Part shown: piece by piece, positions 7,393 through 15,283 of the stretch
Numbering within the stretch: the first letter of the stretch is position 1
Layout: the number at the start of each line of letters is the position of its first letter
DNA from: Clostridiales bacterium UBA1316
GTDB taxonomy: Bacteria > Bacillota > Clostridia > Oscillospirales > Oscillospiraceae
Assembly: GCA_002307055.1 (NCBI GenBank)
Contig: DBTM01000005.1
Span: 1-37,314 of the forward strand
Direction: 5' to 3'
DNA: 37,314 nucleotides
The notes under the pieces: model-generated
What the model was told of the DNA's origin: nothing
Seen by the model: the letters and a program-made list of their open reading frames with translations, nothing else
The model's database searches: none
Position numbers and translations under genes: made by a program

Positions 7393-8177
7393 GTGTTGCT
7401 GTATCTGAGCTCAGCTTCAGCTATGGAAAACGGGAGGTTTTGAGCGATGTGAGCTTTATTGCCCAGGCCGGTGAGCTGCTGGCTGTATTGGGCCCGAACG
7501 GAGTCGGAAAGAGCACGCTGTTTCAATGCATTTTAGGGCTTTTGCTGCACTATAGCGGGGATATCACTGTCGACGGTAAAAATACAAAAAAGATGGATAT
7601 ACAGGAGCTGGCGAAGTGTATCGCCTACATACCGCAGTCGCATGTACCCGTTTTCAACTACTCTGTTTTCGATATTGTACTTATGGGAACAAGCGCACAG
7701 GTATCCTCGGTGAACACACCGGGGAAGAAACAAATGGCGCTTGCTGAATCGGCTATTGACCGGCTGGGCATCACACACCTGCGTCAGCGGGGTTATATGC
7801 AAATCAGCGGCGGGGAGCGGCAGCTTGTGCTGATTGCGCGGGCACTGGCCCAAAATGCGAAAATACTCATTATGGACGAGCCGACCTCAAGCCTCGATTA
7901 TGGAAATCAAATCCGAATTCTGTCCCAGATTAAAAAACTGACGACGGAGGGATATACGGTTATCCAATCCACCCACAATCCGGACCAGGCATTCTTATTT
8001 GCCGATAAGGTGTTGGCGCTTTTGGACGGCCGCGTTGTCAAGCATGGGACGCCCTATGAGGTCATATCGGATGATTTAATCAAAACGCTTTATAATGTTG
8101 ATGTTGAGGTTCAGAGCCTATATATGGACAAGGTCCGCGTTTGCCTGCCGAAAAGCATTATCCACCCATTAGATTAA
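7389..8177 (+). CDS. FecE/BtuD-type ABC transporter ATP-binding protein
   Basis: A 262-residue ATPase that powers the permease encoded just before it. The Walker A is GPNGVGKST (about residues 35-43), the Q-loop is AYIPQSH, the signature is ISGGERQL, Walker B is ILIMDEPTSSLD and the H-loop is QSTHNP. It starts at a GTG overlapping the permease stop (GTGA). The length is usual for the family, and all catalytic motifs are intact. Confidence 0.92.
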   Translation: MSVAVSELSFSYGKREVLSDVSFIAQAGELLAVLGPNGVGKSTLFQCILGLLLHYSGDITVDGKNTKKMDIQELAKCIAYIPQSHVPVFNYSVFDIVLMGTSAQVSSVNTPGKKQMALAESAIDRLGITHLRQRGYMQISGGERQLVLIARALAQNAKILIMDEPTSSLDYGNQIRILSQIKKLTTEGYTVIQSTHNPDQAFLFADKVLALLDGRVVKHGTPYEVISDDLIKTLYNVDVEVQSLYMDKVRVCLPKSIIHPLD

Positions 8178-8223
8178 AGGGAATGACACCCATAATCAGA
8201 TAAACAAGGAAAGAGGAAATATT

Positions 8224-9342
8224 ATGAAAAGACTATTGTCACTCCTGCTGGCTGTTGTGATGGTCTTTGCCATTGCCGCATGCAATGGGCAAAGCAGCGC
8301 AACACCGGCGTCCGGTTCTCCGGCAGCTGCCGAGAGCGCGTCCGCTTCGGACTCCGCTTCAAGTGCCCCAACGGTAAAATTCACGGATTCGGCAGGACGC
8401 GTTGTCGATATCCCGGCTAAAATTACACGCATTGCGGCTTCGGGGGCGATGGCGCAGATCGTACTGTTCGCGTTGGCACCCGATATGCTCGTCGGTGTCG
8501 CGAGCAAGTGGTCTGATGCCGCCAAGCCGTACATAGACGCGAAATATGCCGACCTTCCCGTACTCGGACAGTTCTACGGCAGCGGAGACCTCAACCTTGA
8601 AGAAATTGCGGCGCAGGCCCCGCAGGTCATCATTGATGTGGGTGAAGCAAAATCAACGATTGTTGCGGATATGGACGGCATCACAAAACAGGTCGGTATT
8701 CCGACGATACATATCGACGCGGCAACGAACACAATGGCTGATGCGTACAGAACACTGGGAAAACTGCTGGGCTTAGAAGATAAGGCTGAAGTCCTCGCCA
8801 AGTATTGCGAAACGGTGAACAGCCGGACAAAGGAAATCATGACGCAGGTCGGCAGCGACAAAAAAGTGAATCTTGTCTACTGCCTCGGCGATAACGGCTT
8901 AAACGTTTTGGCCCAGGGCTCCTATCACGCGGAAGTCCTTGATATCATGTCAAACAACATCGCCGTGGTTAAAGACCCTTCTTCGAAGGGCAACGGCAAT
9001 CCAATTGACATGGAGCAGCTGCTGAAATGGAACCCGGATGTAATCATTTTCGCGCCGGGCAGCGTTTATAAAACAGTCGGAACAGACCCGGCCTGGCAGC
9101 AGCTGAGCGCTATCAAAAACCATAAGTATTACGAAGTACCCAACGGACCGTATAACTGGATGGGTTTCCCGCCGTCGGTCAACAGATATATGGGTATGAT
9201 CTGGCTCGCGCAGGTGCTCTATCCGGATACGGCAAAATACAGCATGTTTGATGAGACGGCGAAATATTATGAGCTGTTTTACCACTGCACCTTAACGCAA
9301 ACGCAGTATGACAGCCTCGTGGCGAATTCCCTGGGCAAATAA
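8224..9342 (+). CDS. FecB/TroA-type substrate-binding lipoprotein of the ABC transporter
   Basis: A 372-residue extracellular binding protein. The N-terminus has a lipoprotein signal with lipobox FAIAAC (Cys20), then a low-complexity Ala/Ser linker and two TroA-like lobes (VKFTDSAGRVVDIPAKITRI onward). The segment PNGPYNWMGFPPSVNRYMGM near the C-terminus is characteristic of a subset of these proteins encoded beside DUF364-family genes. AGAGGAAAT precedes the ATG, 46 bases after the ATPase gene. Molybdate or tungstate binding is an inference from context; iron or cobalamin remain possible. Confidence 0.88.
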   Translation: MKRLLSLLLAVVMVFAIAACNGQSSATPASGSPAAAESASASDSASSAPTVKFTDSAGRVVDIPAKITRIAASGAMAQIVLFALAPDMLVGVASKWSDAAKPYIDAKYADLPVLGQFYGSGDLNLEEIAAQAPQVIIDVGEAKSTIVADMDGITKQVGIPTIHIDAATNTMADAYRTLGKLLGLEDKAEVLAKYCETVNSRTKEIMTQVGSDKKVNLVYCLGDNGLNVLAQGSYHAEVLDIMSNNIAVVKDPSSKGNGNPIDMEQLLKWNPDVIIFAPGSVYKTVGTDPAWQQLSAIKNHKYYEVPNGPYNWMGFPPSVNRYMGMIWLAQVLYPDTAKYSMFDETAKYYELFYHCTLTQTQYDSLVANSLGK

Positions 9343-9362
9343 ATTTATAAGCAAGCATAAAC

Positions 9363-9404
9363 AAAAAAACGCTGTCATCCGCGGCCCTCGCGGATGACAG
9401 CGTT
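9363..9404 (-). terminator. Intrinsic terminator of the LysR gene
   Basis: A perfect 16-bp stem (arms 9368-9383 and 9389-9404, loop gccct) is followed on the minus strand by a T-run (plus-strand aaaaaaa, 9363-9369). It can also serve the plus-strand transporter transcript, but without a T-run on that side. Confidence 0.85.
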
Positions 9405-9420
9405 ATGCTGCTGCAAGCGT

Positions 9421-10329
9421 TTAATGGGATTCCTTTGGGAGCATATCGATGAAATTTTTGGCTTCGCGGCTGAGCTTGCCTGTTCGCCAAACGACGGAAA
9501 CGGAGGGCGTTATCGGCAGCTCAACGGGATAATATTTGATGTCTTCACCGAGGCCGATATTGCGCATCCTTGTACTGATGCAGATCCCCTTACCAAGGCT
9601 GACGGCATGAATAATTGTTGGGAAATTCGCCATAAGCTCAATCTTCTTCGGGGTGAAGCCGATATGGAGGCAGGATCTCATCTGGGTTTCAATATCTGTC
9701 TGCTCTTCGCCCATCGTCGCAACGGTGAGGACGGTCTCGCCGCTGAGCATACCGAAATCGATGGTATCTGACTGGGCCAGTGGATGCCTGGCGGAAACGG
9801 CGACGCACATTTCCGATTTGTTCAGGCGCCTGAGGGAAATATCCTGCAGGTCTCTGACGACGAAATCCTCCGTGATGACGATATCAACGTTGCCGTATTC
9901 AATCGCCTGACGCAGCTCCTTAAAGTCGCACAGATGCTCATTTAACACAACATTGGGATATCGGCTTTCATACTCCTTGACGATTTCTCTCATCGGATCG
10001 AAGTCTGCCATAAAATCATAGGAACTCGGCTCAATAACCCGCAGGATCTTGATGGGTGACGTGGAGTTATTCTTCACAGACTGGATGCTTTTATCAATTG
10101 TTTTATACAGCGGCTCCAAAACCGCGTATAAAGCCTCGCCCTCACTGGTGAGCGCCATGCCCTGATTGCTTCTGGTAAACAGGCGCATGCCGACGCCCTC
10201 TTCGAACCTTTTGAGTGTTCGGCTCAGCGACGGTTGAGATGAATATAAGACTTCCCCGGCTTTTGACATATTCAGATATCTGGCGATTGTCAAAAATGTT
10301 TCGATTTGTTGGAAAGTGATGTTATACAC
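9421..10329 (-). CDS. LysR-family transcriptional regulator
   Basis: A 302-residue LysR regulator. The winged helix-turn-helix is at the N-terminus (NITFQQIETFLTIARYLNMS, then AGEVLYSSQPSLSRTLKRFEEGVG), followed by an effector-binding domain. I chose the GTG at 10329 because GGAGG lies ten bases upstream and the length then fits the family. An ATG at 10401 would add 24 residues without a family match. It lies between the transporter and the molybdenum hydroxylase operon, at the 3' end of the latter, so it is a plausible regulator of either. The effector is unknown. Confidence 0.88.
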   Translation of the reverse strand: MYNITFQQIETFLTIARYLNMSKAGEVLYSSQPSLSRTLKRFEEGVGMRLFTRSNQGMALTSEGEALYAVLEPLYKTIDKSIQSVKNNSTSPIKILRVIEPSSYDFMADFDPMREIVKEYESRYPNVVLNEHLCDFKELRQAIEYGNVDIVITEDFVVRDLQDISLRRLNKSEMCVAVSARHPLAQSDTIDFGMLSGETVLTVATMGEEQTDIETQMRSCLHIGFTPKKIELMANFPTIIHAVSLGKGICISTRMRNIGLGEDIKYYPVELPITPSVSVVWRTGKLSREAKNFIDMLPKESH

Positions 10330-10424
10330 AGAGATAGAACCTCCATAATAATGTATCTCGAGTAATCTTGATGCAATGTCATACCATTTAACAGTGATCA
10401 AATGATTACCATTACCTTGAGGTT

Positions 10425-10453
10425 ATATTATCATATATTTATGAAATGTACAA
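10425..10453 (-). promoter_or_regulatory. Promoter of the LysR gene
   Basis: On the minus strand TTGTAC (10448-10453) and TAATAT (10425-10430) are 17 bases apart, and transcription would start near 10418. The ~90-base leader contains gtaatggtaatcat-like short repeats that could be an autoregulatory LysR site. Confidence 0.6.
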
Positions 10454-10517
10454 TTCCTTCATTTTGTAATATAAATAATTTGTATGAAAGTTATTAATTA
10501 CCGAATATGGAAATACC

Positions 10518-10543
10518 AGAAACGTCCCGGCGTTTCTTTTTTT
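10518..10543 (+). terminator. Terminator-like hairpin pointing to the plus strand
   Basis: agaaacg - tcccgg - cgtttct is followed by seven T's on the plus strand. No plus-strand gene ends nearby, so it may block antisense transcription or end an unseen transcript. Confidence 0.5.
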
Positions 10544-10570
10544 ATCAAAATATCAGGAATCTCAAGAGGA

Positions 10571-10620
10571 CAAAAAGCAAACCCGCCTCATCGATATGAT
10601 GAAGCGGGTTTGTTGTTTTT
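10571..10620 (-). terminator. Bidirectional terminator after the SDR genes
   Basis: caaacccgc (10578-10586) pairs with gcgggtttg (10604-10612), with an inner tcat/atga stem. The minus strand continues CTTTTTG, and the plus strand continues ttgttttt. It lies 18 bases past the last gene of the hydroxylase operon and is its likely end. Confidence 0.75.
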
Positions 10621-10629
10621 ATAAGGTGA

Positions 10630-11667
10630 TTATTTCTTTTTCTTGCTGGGATCGACCCAGTCAAGGTCGGTGCGGGCCTGACCGAAAGCCTCGCCGCCTT
10701 CGGGAACACCCCACATCGGAGGGGGAGGAGGTGCGGCTTTTTCGTCACCGTTCGTGGGAGGAGGCGCGAAGCGCTTCATCATTTCAGCCATACGCGCGGC
10801 AGATTTTGCTTCGCGCTCGGTGGCGGTAAGGCATAAGTCCTCGATTTGCTCGTCCTGGCCGCGAAGCTGCGCGGCGCGCTGCTCGCCTGTGTTATGGTCG
10901 GGCAGGACGATGACGCGTCCGTTTTCGATGCCTTCTTTGAGAATTTCGGCAAGCTCGATCGGGTCAATACCTGTGGCGTGAATCGCGCCGAGCGTCTTCA
11001 TTGTGCCTTCGCTGACATAATAGCCGGTGTTCTTGAGATTCGCGGGGCGGAACTTCTCGGCGTTGCCGATGTTGGAGTTGATGTTGCCGGGGCAGAGAAC
11101 CGTTGCGCCTGAGCCGTAAGGCTTGAGGGCGTCGGCATAGGAATACATCAGGTTGTTGACGGCGGCTTTCGCGGCAGAGTACGGTCCGGTGGTGGAGCCG
11201 GCCATAAACGCGCCCATGGACGAGGTTGTGGCAACGTGGAACTCTGTCTTGTGCGCGTAAGCTTTGATCATACGCGGTACGAAGATGAGCAGACCATTGA
11301 CAACGTGGTTCAGGCATACGCCCATGACCCAATCAAAATCGTCAAAGGTGGATGCTTCGATCGGACCGAAGGAGTTGACACCGGCGGTCTGGATCAGGAG
11401 GTGGGGAGGTCCGCCGAAAACGGCCTCGACCTTATCGGCTGCGGCGGTATATTCCGCGCGGTTGGTGAGGTCAACCTTGAGGGCAAGAACATCTGATCTT
11501 TTGATACCGTAGGCGACGATCTCATCGACGGCTTTGTCCAGAGCGTCCTGACGGACATCGGCGATGGCGACCTTCATGCCCGCTTTACCGAATACCTTTG
11601 CTTGGCCAAGTCCTGCGCCGGACGCGCCGCCGGTGACAAATACGATTTTACCTGCAAAATCTTTCAT
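10630..11667 (-). CDS. SDR-family NAD(P)-dependent dehydrogenase with Pro-rich C-terminal tail (paralogue 1)
   Basis: A 345-residue short-chain dehydrogenase, about 90 residues longer than classical SDRs. The cofactor motif TGGASGAG is near residue 12, the catalytic Ser is in TTSSMGAF, and the YxxxK motif is in PYSAAKAAV. The usual NNAG is changed to QTAG. The extra C-terminus has a charged helix (ATEREAKSAARMAEMMKRF), a proline stretch with PPPPPMWG (residues 313-320) and a closing GGEAFGQARTDLDWV. It is the last gene of the hydroxylase operon and clearly paralogous to the gene before it. The substrate is unknown. It presumably oxidises or reduces an alcohol or ketone made or used by the hydroxylase. 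Confidence 0.88.
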   Translation of the reverse strand: MKDFAGKIVFVTGGASGAGLGQAKVFGKAGMKVAIADVRQDALDKAVDEIVAYGIKRSDVLALKVDLTNRAEYTAAADKVEAVFGGPPHLLIQTAGVNSFGPIEASTFDDFDWVMGVCLNHVVNGLLIFVPRMIKAYAHKTEFHVATTSSMGAFMAGSTTGPYSAAKAAVNNLMYSYADALKPYGSGATVLCPGNINSNIGNAEKFRPANLKNTGYYVSEGTMKTLGAIHATGIDPIELAEILKEGIENGRVIVLPDHNTGEQRAAQLRGQDEQIEDLCLTATEREAKSAARMAEMMKRFAPPPTNGDEKAAPPPPPMWGVPEGGEAFGQARTDLDWVDPSKKKK

Positions 11668-11726
11668 AGATAAATTCCTCCTTAAATTAATGATATATGG
11701 ACATGTAGTTGATTAATAAACGTTTT

Positions 11727-12833
11727 CTAGCTCTTGTGATTGGCAACCCAATTGAGGTCGGGGCGTGCCTGGCCGAAAGTCTCCATGGGAACGCTGGGGT
11801 CCCTGGGGGCAGCGCCGAAGCCGAAGGACGGCGGTGCCGGGGGTTCCTCGCCGGGATGCTCTTCATTCCATTTTTTCAGGAATTCTTCACGCTGCTTGGC
11901 AAACTGCGCCATCATATCTGCCTGACGCTTCTGCTGCTCCTCAGCGTCTTTTTTAATTTTATCCATTCCCTCAACGGTCATCCAGTTGAGCATTTTATTG
12001 TATATCTGTTCGACCATCGCACTGCGCTCAACGAGCTGGTCGGGCTGGCCGTTGTAAACAGGCATGCAAATCGGAAGCCCGTTTTCCATCGAGTATTTCA
12101 TCGTTTCGGCGAGATGAACGGGATCCATGCCGGTGGCGTGGATGGACTTGAGCATATTCATCGTGCCCTCGGAGGTGTAGTAGCCGGTATTCTGGAGGTG
12201 TGCCGGGCGGGTCTTGATGGCTTCGCCGATGTTGGATTTGATATTCATCGGGCACTGCACGGTCACGCCGATGCCGTAGGGCTTGAGCGCTTCGTAATAG
12301 CTGATTCCGAGGTTGATAACGCCTGCCTTCGAAACGCTGTACGGCGCGTCGGTTGAGTAGCCGTCAAAGCCGCCCATTGAGGCGACGATGCAGATGTGGG
12401 CTTCTTCACGCGGGACACCGTTCGAGCCGCCGTACGCCTTGATCATGCGCGGTACGAAGATGACGAGGCCGTTGATGACGCCGCCGAGGTTGACACCGAG
12501 AATCCAGTCGAAATCCTCAAAGGTGGACGCTTCCGCAGGGCCGAAGGAATTGACGCCTGCCGTGTTGAACAGCAGGTGGGGAGGACCGCCCCAATGCTTT
12601 TCGGCTTTGTCGGCGGCGGCTATGTATTGTTCGCGGTTCGTGAGGTCCATCTGAATGCCGATTGCGTCAATGCCCAGGCTCTTCAGCTCGGCGACGGCTT
12701 TATCAATGGCTTCCTGGCGGATGTCAACGATCGTGATCTTCGCGCCGAGACCGCCGAACAGCTTTGCCTGGCCAAGTCCGGCACCGGACGCACCACCGGT
12801 GATAAATGCTATTTTCCCAGAGTAGTTTTTCAT
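11727..12833 (-). CDS. SDR-family NAD(P)-dependent dehydrogenase with Pro-rich C-terminal tail (paralogue 2)
   Basis: A 368-residue short-chain dehydrogenase, collinear with the downstream paralogue. It has TGGASGAG at the cofactor site, FNTAGVNSFGP, Ser in IVASMGGF and YxxxK in PYSVSKAGV. The C-terminal extension is a long charged helix (KKDAEEQQKRQADMMAQF), then PPAPPSFG (331-338) and METFGQARPDLNWV. The tail of about 100 residues is not part of the SDR fold and shares its end motif with paralogue 1, so the motif is under selection. AAAGGAAG precedes the ATG. Dimerisation with paralogue 1 or docking to the hydroxylase is possible but not shown. Confidence 0.88.
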   Translation of the reverse strand: MKNYSGKIAFITGGASGAGLGQAKLFGGLGAKITIVDIRQEAIDKAVAELKSLGIDAIGIQMDLTNREQYIAAADKAEKHWGGPPHLLFNTAGVNSFGPAEASTFEDFDWILGVNLGGVINGLVIFVPRMIKAYGGSNGVPREEAHICIVASMGGFDGYSTDAPYSVSKAGVINLGISYYEALKPYGIGVTVQCPMNIKSNIGEAIKTRPAHLQNTGYYTSEGTMNMLKSIHATGMDPVHLAETMKYSMENGLPICMPVYNGQPDQLVERSAMVEQIYNKMLNWMTVEGMDKIKKDAEEQQKRQADMMAQFAKQREEFLKKWNEEHPGEEPPAPPSFGFGAAPRDPSVPMETFGQARPDLNWVANHKS

Positions 12834-12877
12834 GCAGATACTTCCTTTTATATAAATTTTATTATACGCAAATTAAA

Positions 12878-12912
12878 TTATTGGGCTGCTGTTTTAAACA
12901 ACAGCCCAATAA
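12878..12912 (-). terminator. Near-perfect 35-bp palindrome between the FAD subunit and SDR genes
   Basis: ttattgggctg...cagcccaataa forms a long hairpin with a taaa loop. On the minus strand it is followed by TTTAATTTG and then a TATAAT box. It may be a partial terminator or an RNA-processing stem that sets the ratio between the hydroxylase and SDR genes. Confidence 0.5.
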
Positions 12913-12927
12913 GTGCGGTGTTTACAC

Positions 12928-15276
12928 TCAGCGTAAAGCGAGGAGCGCCCGCTTTACCAGAGTTTTGGCAATCTGTACCTTATACCTGTTGGCCTCGAAG
13001 GGCAGCGCGCCTTTGACGGCGGCGATACCGGCGGCTTCGGCCGTAGTCTCGTCAATTTTTTTGCCGGCGATGACTTTTTCGGCTTCAAGAGCCCGGTAAG
13101 GACTGGAGGATACCGCGTTCAGACAGATGCGGGCGCTGCCGGAGCTTACCTGAACAGCGACATTGACGATAGGAAAGTCGATCGCTTTGCGTGTGGCGAA
13201 CTTGATGAATGTGCTTTTGCTGCCGGCGGCGGGAGCCGGGACCTGGATTTCTGTAATGATTTCGTCATAAGCGAGCACGGTATTGCTCAGGACTCTGGCG
13301 TCAAAGAATTTTTCTATATCGATGGTCCTCTTGTTTGTGACAATTTTAGCGTCGAGAGCGACGAGCGCGGGCGCGACATCGGAAGGATGGACGGCGTAGC
13401 AGCCGCAGTTCATGCAGCGGCTTGCTTCGGCGGCGGCTTCCTCGAGCGAGGGTGTAAAGGAATCCTCGACATCCAGACTTCTCTTGCTGAATTCAACTTC
13501 TTTAAGCTTCATCGGTACTTTTACATGAATTTTCTGGGTATCACAGCTGACGGGCTTTGAAGAGAAATCATAGGAGGTTGTATTTTCACCGTCGCTGTCT
13601 GTTCCCAGGTAACGGTTCATGCCATTAGCCGCCTTGTGCCCGTTAGCGATGGCTTTGATGGCAAGACCCGGACCGGTAGCGTCACCAGCGGCAAATATAC
13701 CTTCCCGCGAGGTCATGTACGTCTCTTGAGAGACATCGATTAAGCCTCTGGGGGTTAGGATATCTTTGTATTTATCACCAAGGTAAGAAAGATCGACGCC
13801 CTGGCCCGTGGACATCAGGAAATTGTCGGCGTTCACGATGATTTTTTCATTTTCATCATATTGCGGATTAAACCTGCCAGTGGAATCCCACGGTGAAACG
13901 CAGCGTTTGAGCTCTATGCCCTTGGCAATGCCGTTTTCCTCGATGACCTGAGATAAACCCCAGGAGGGCATAATAATAATTCCCTCTTTGTCGGCGAGAG
14001 CGAGATCCTCGCTGCTGGCCGGCATACGGTCTTTCGGTTCGAGGCAAGCCAGTGTCACCTTTTTCGCCCCGAGGCGCTTAGCTGTGATCGCAACGTCCAT
14101 CGCAACACTGCCGCCGCCCATGACGAAGACCTCAGAGCCGATCTTGCCTTCCATCCATTTACGGACATCGACGAGGAAGTCCAGACCAAACACGGTCATT
14201 GATTCACCGGAAAGGCCGAGCACCGGACGTTTCCAAGCGCCTGTTGCGAAGCAGACACTATCGTAGTTATTTTCTAAATCCTCCGGTTTTACATCCACAC
14301 CGATTTTCGTGTTCAACTGGAAGATAATACCCATGCCTTCAAGGGCTTTAATGAATTTCCGTACGATATCTTTTGGGAGCCGGTAGGCGGGAATAGAGTA
14401 CATGAGCATACCGCCGGCCTCAGGTTTGACATCGTAGACCGTTACCTTGTTTCCCGCTTTGCGCAGGTAAAATGCGGCGCAGAGCCCTGCGGGGCCTGAC
14501 CCGACGATTGCAACTGATTTCCCTGTTTCTTTTGTCGGCGGCGTATAGAATTTAGCACTGTTTTCTAATACATAATCGCCTAATTTACGCTCGACGCTTC
14601 TGATTGAGACGCTCTCATCGGTCTGGCAGCGATTGCAGCCTTTCTGGCACGGATGCGCACAGATTCGGCCGGTAATGCACGGCATCGGGTTAACCTTCAT
14701 GAAGATGCGCGCCGCTTCGTCCCAGTTGCCGCTGCGAATCTGAGCAAAGTATCCGGGAATGTCGGTTCCGGCGGGGCATTCGTCCGTGCACGGCGATGTG
14801 TGCGTTTTTGAGCCGCCGAAGATGGAGTGATAACGGTTGTCGCCGAGTATGGCGAAGCATTCCTTGCCGCCCTTGCGGTTGCAGGGGAAGCGGTTTTCCG
14901 GTTTGCGGAAATACCAGCAGCGGGGCAGCTGCGCGATGGTGCCGCTGATGGTGCCCATCTCGCGGATATGCGGCGTGGCGACGGCGCGCGCGGCCTGCGC
15001 CAGCGCGGTGAACTTTTCTTTGATGAGGGTGTTTTCGGAGATATCGCTCAAACGGGTGAGTGCTCCGATTTTAAGCATGCCGTCCTCTTCTTTAATATAG
15101 TCCAGACCTGGCACGGATTTGAGGTTGATTACCGTTGCGGGATAAACCGGTAGGATATTGTCTTTAAGCGTGCCGATCAGATCGGTACCGCCGGCGTTGA
15201 GTCTGGATTTGCCGTCGCTCATAGCCGCGGACGCGTCTTTAACGGATTTCACGTTGATATGATTAAATGATTTCAT
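12928..15276 (-). CDS. FAD subunit of a molybdenum hydroxylase with an inserted GltD-like NAD(P)H oxidoreductase
   Basis: A 782-residue composite protein; usual FAD subunits are about 290-330. Residues 1-155 are the PCMH FAD-binding half (AGGTDLIGTLK, LKIGALTRLSDI, ATPHIREMGTISG). C120, C132 and C140 match the start of the [4Fe-4S] loop in 4-hydroxybenzoyl-CoA reductase beta subunits. Residues ~157-626 are a complete GltD-type module: a Cys-rich N-terminus (C163, C167, C200, C206, C210, C214, C217) expected to hold [4Fe-4S] clusters, an FAD site VAIVGSGPAGLCAA, a second dinucleotide site FVMGGGSVAMDVA, and GIFAAGDATGPG. From GCYAVHPSDVAPALVALD (~625) the FAD-subunit C-terminal domain resumes. 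It would pass electrons between NAD(P)H and the Mo/Fe-S subunits. Confidence 0.88.
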   Translation of the reverse strand: MKSFNHINVKSVKDASAAMSDGKSRLNAGGTDLIGTLKDNILPVYPATVINLKSVPGLDYIKEEDGMLKIGALTRLSDISENTLIKEKFTALAQAARAVATPHIREMGTISGTIAQLPRCWYFRKPENRFPCNRKGGKECFAILGDNRYHSIFGGSKTHTSPCTDECPAGTDIPGYFAQIRSGNWDEAARIFMKVNPMPCITGRICAHPCQKGCNRCQTDESVSIRSVERKLGDYVLENSAKFYTPPTKETGKSVAIVGSGPAGLCAAFYLRKAGNKVTVYDVKPEAGGMLMYSIPAYRLPKDIVRKFIKALEGMGIIFQLNTKIGVDVKPEDLENNYDSVCFATGAWKRPVLGLSGESMTVFGLDFLVDVRKWMEGKIGSEVFVMGGGSVAMDVAITAKRLGAKKVTLACLEPKDRMPASSEDLALADKEGIIIMPSWGLSQVIEENGIAKGIELKRCVSPWDSTGRFNPQYDENEKIIVNADNFLMSTGQGVDLSYLGDKYKDILTPRGLIDVSQETYMTSREGIFAAGDATGPGLAIKAIANGHKAANGMNRYLGTDSDGENTTSYDFSSKPVSCDTQKIHVKVPMKLKEVEFSKRSLDVEDSFTPSLEEAAAEASRCMNCGCYAVHPSDVAPALVALDAKIVTNKRTIDIEKFFDARVLSNTVLAYDEIITEIQVPAPAAGSKSTFIKFATRKAIDFPIVNVAVQVSSGSARICLNAVSSSPYRALEAEKVIAGKKIDETTAEAAGIAAVKGALPFEANRYKVQIAKTLVKRALLALR

Positions 15277-15283
15277 TTTTCAC

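Noticed and set aside
11709..12356. Plus-strand frame of 215 codons opposite SDR 2
   Set aside because: It is an antisense shadow of a recognised SDR gene.
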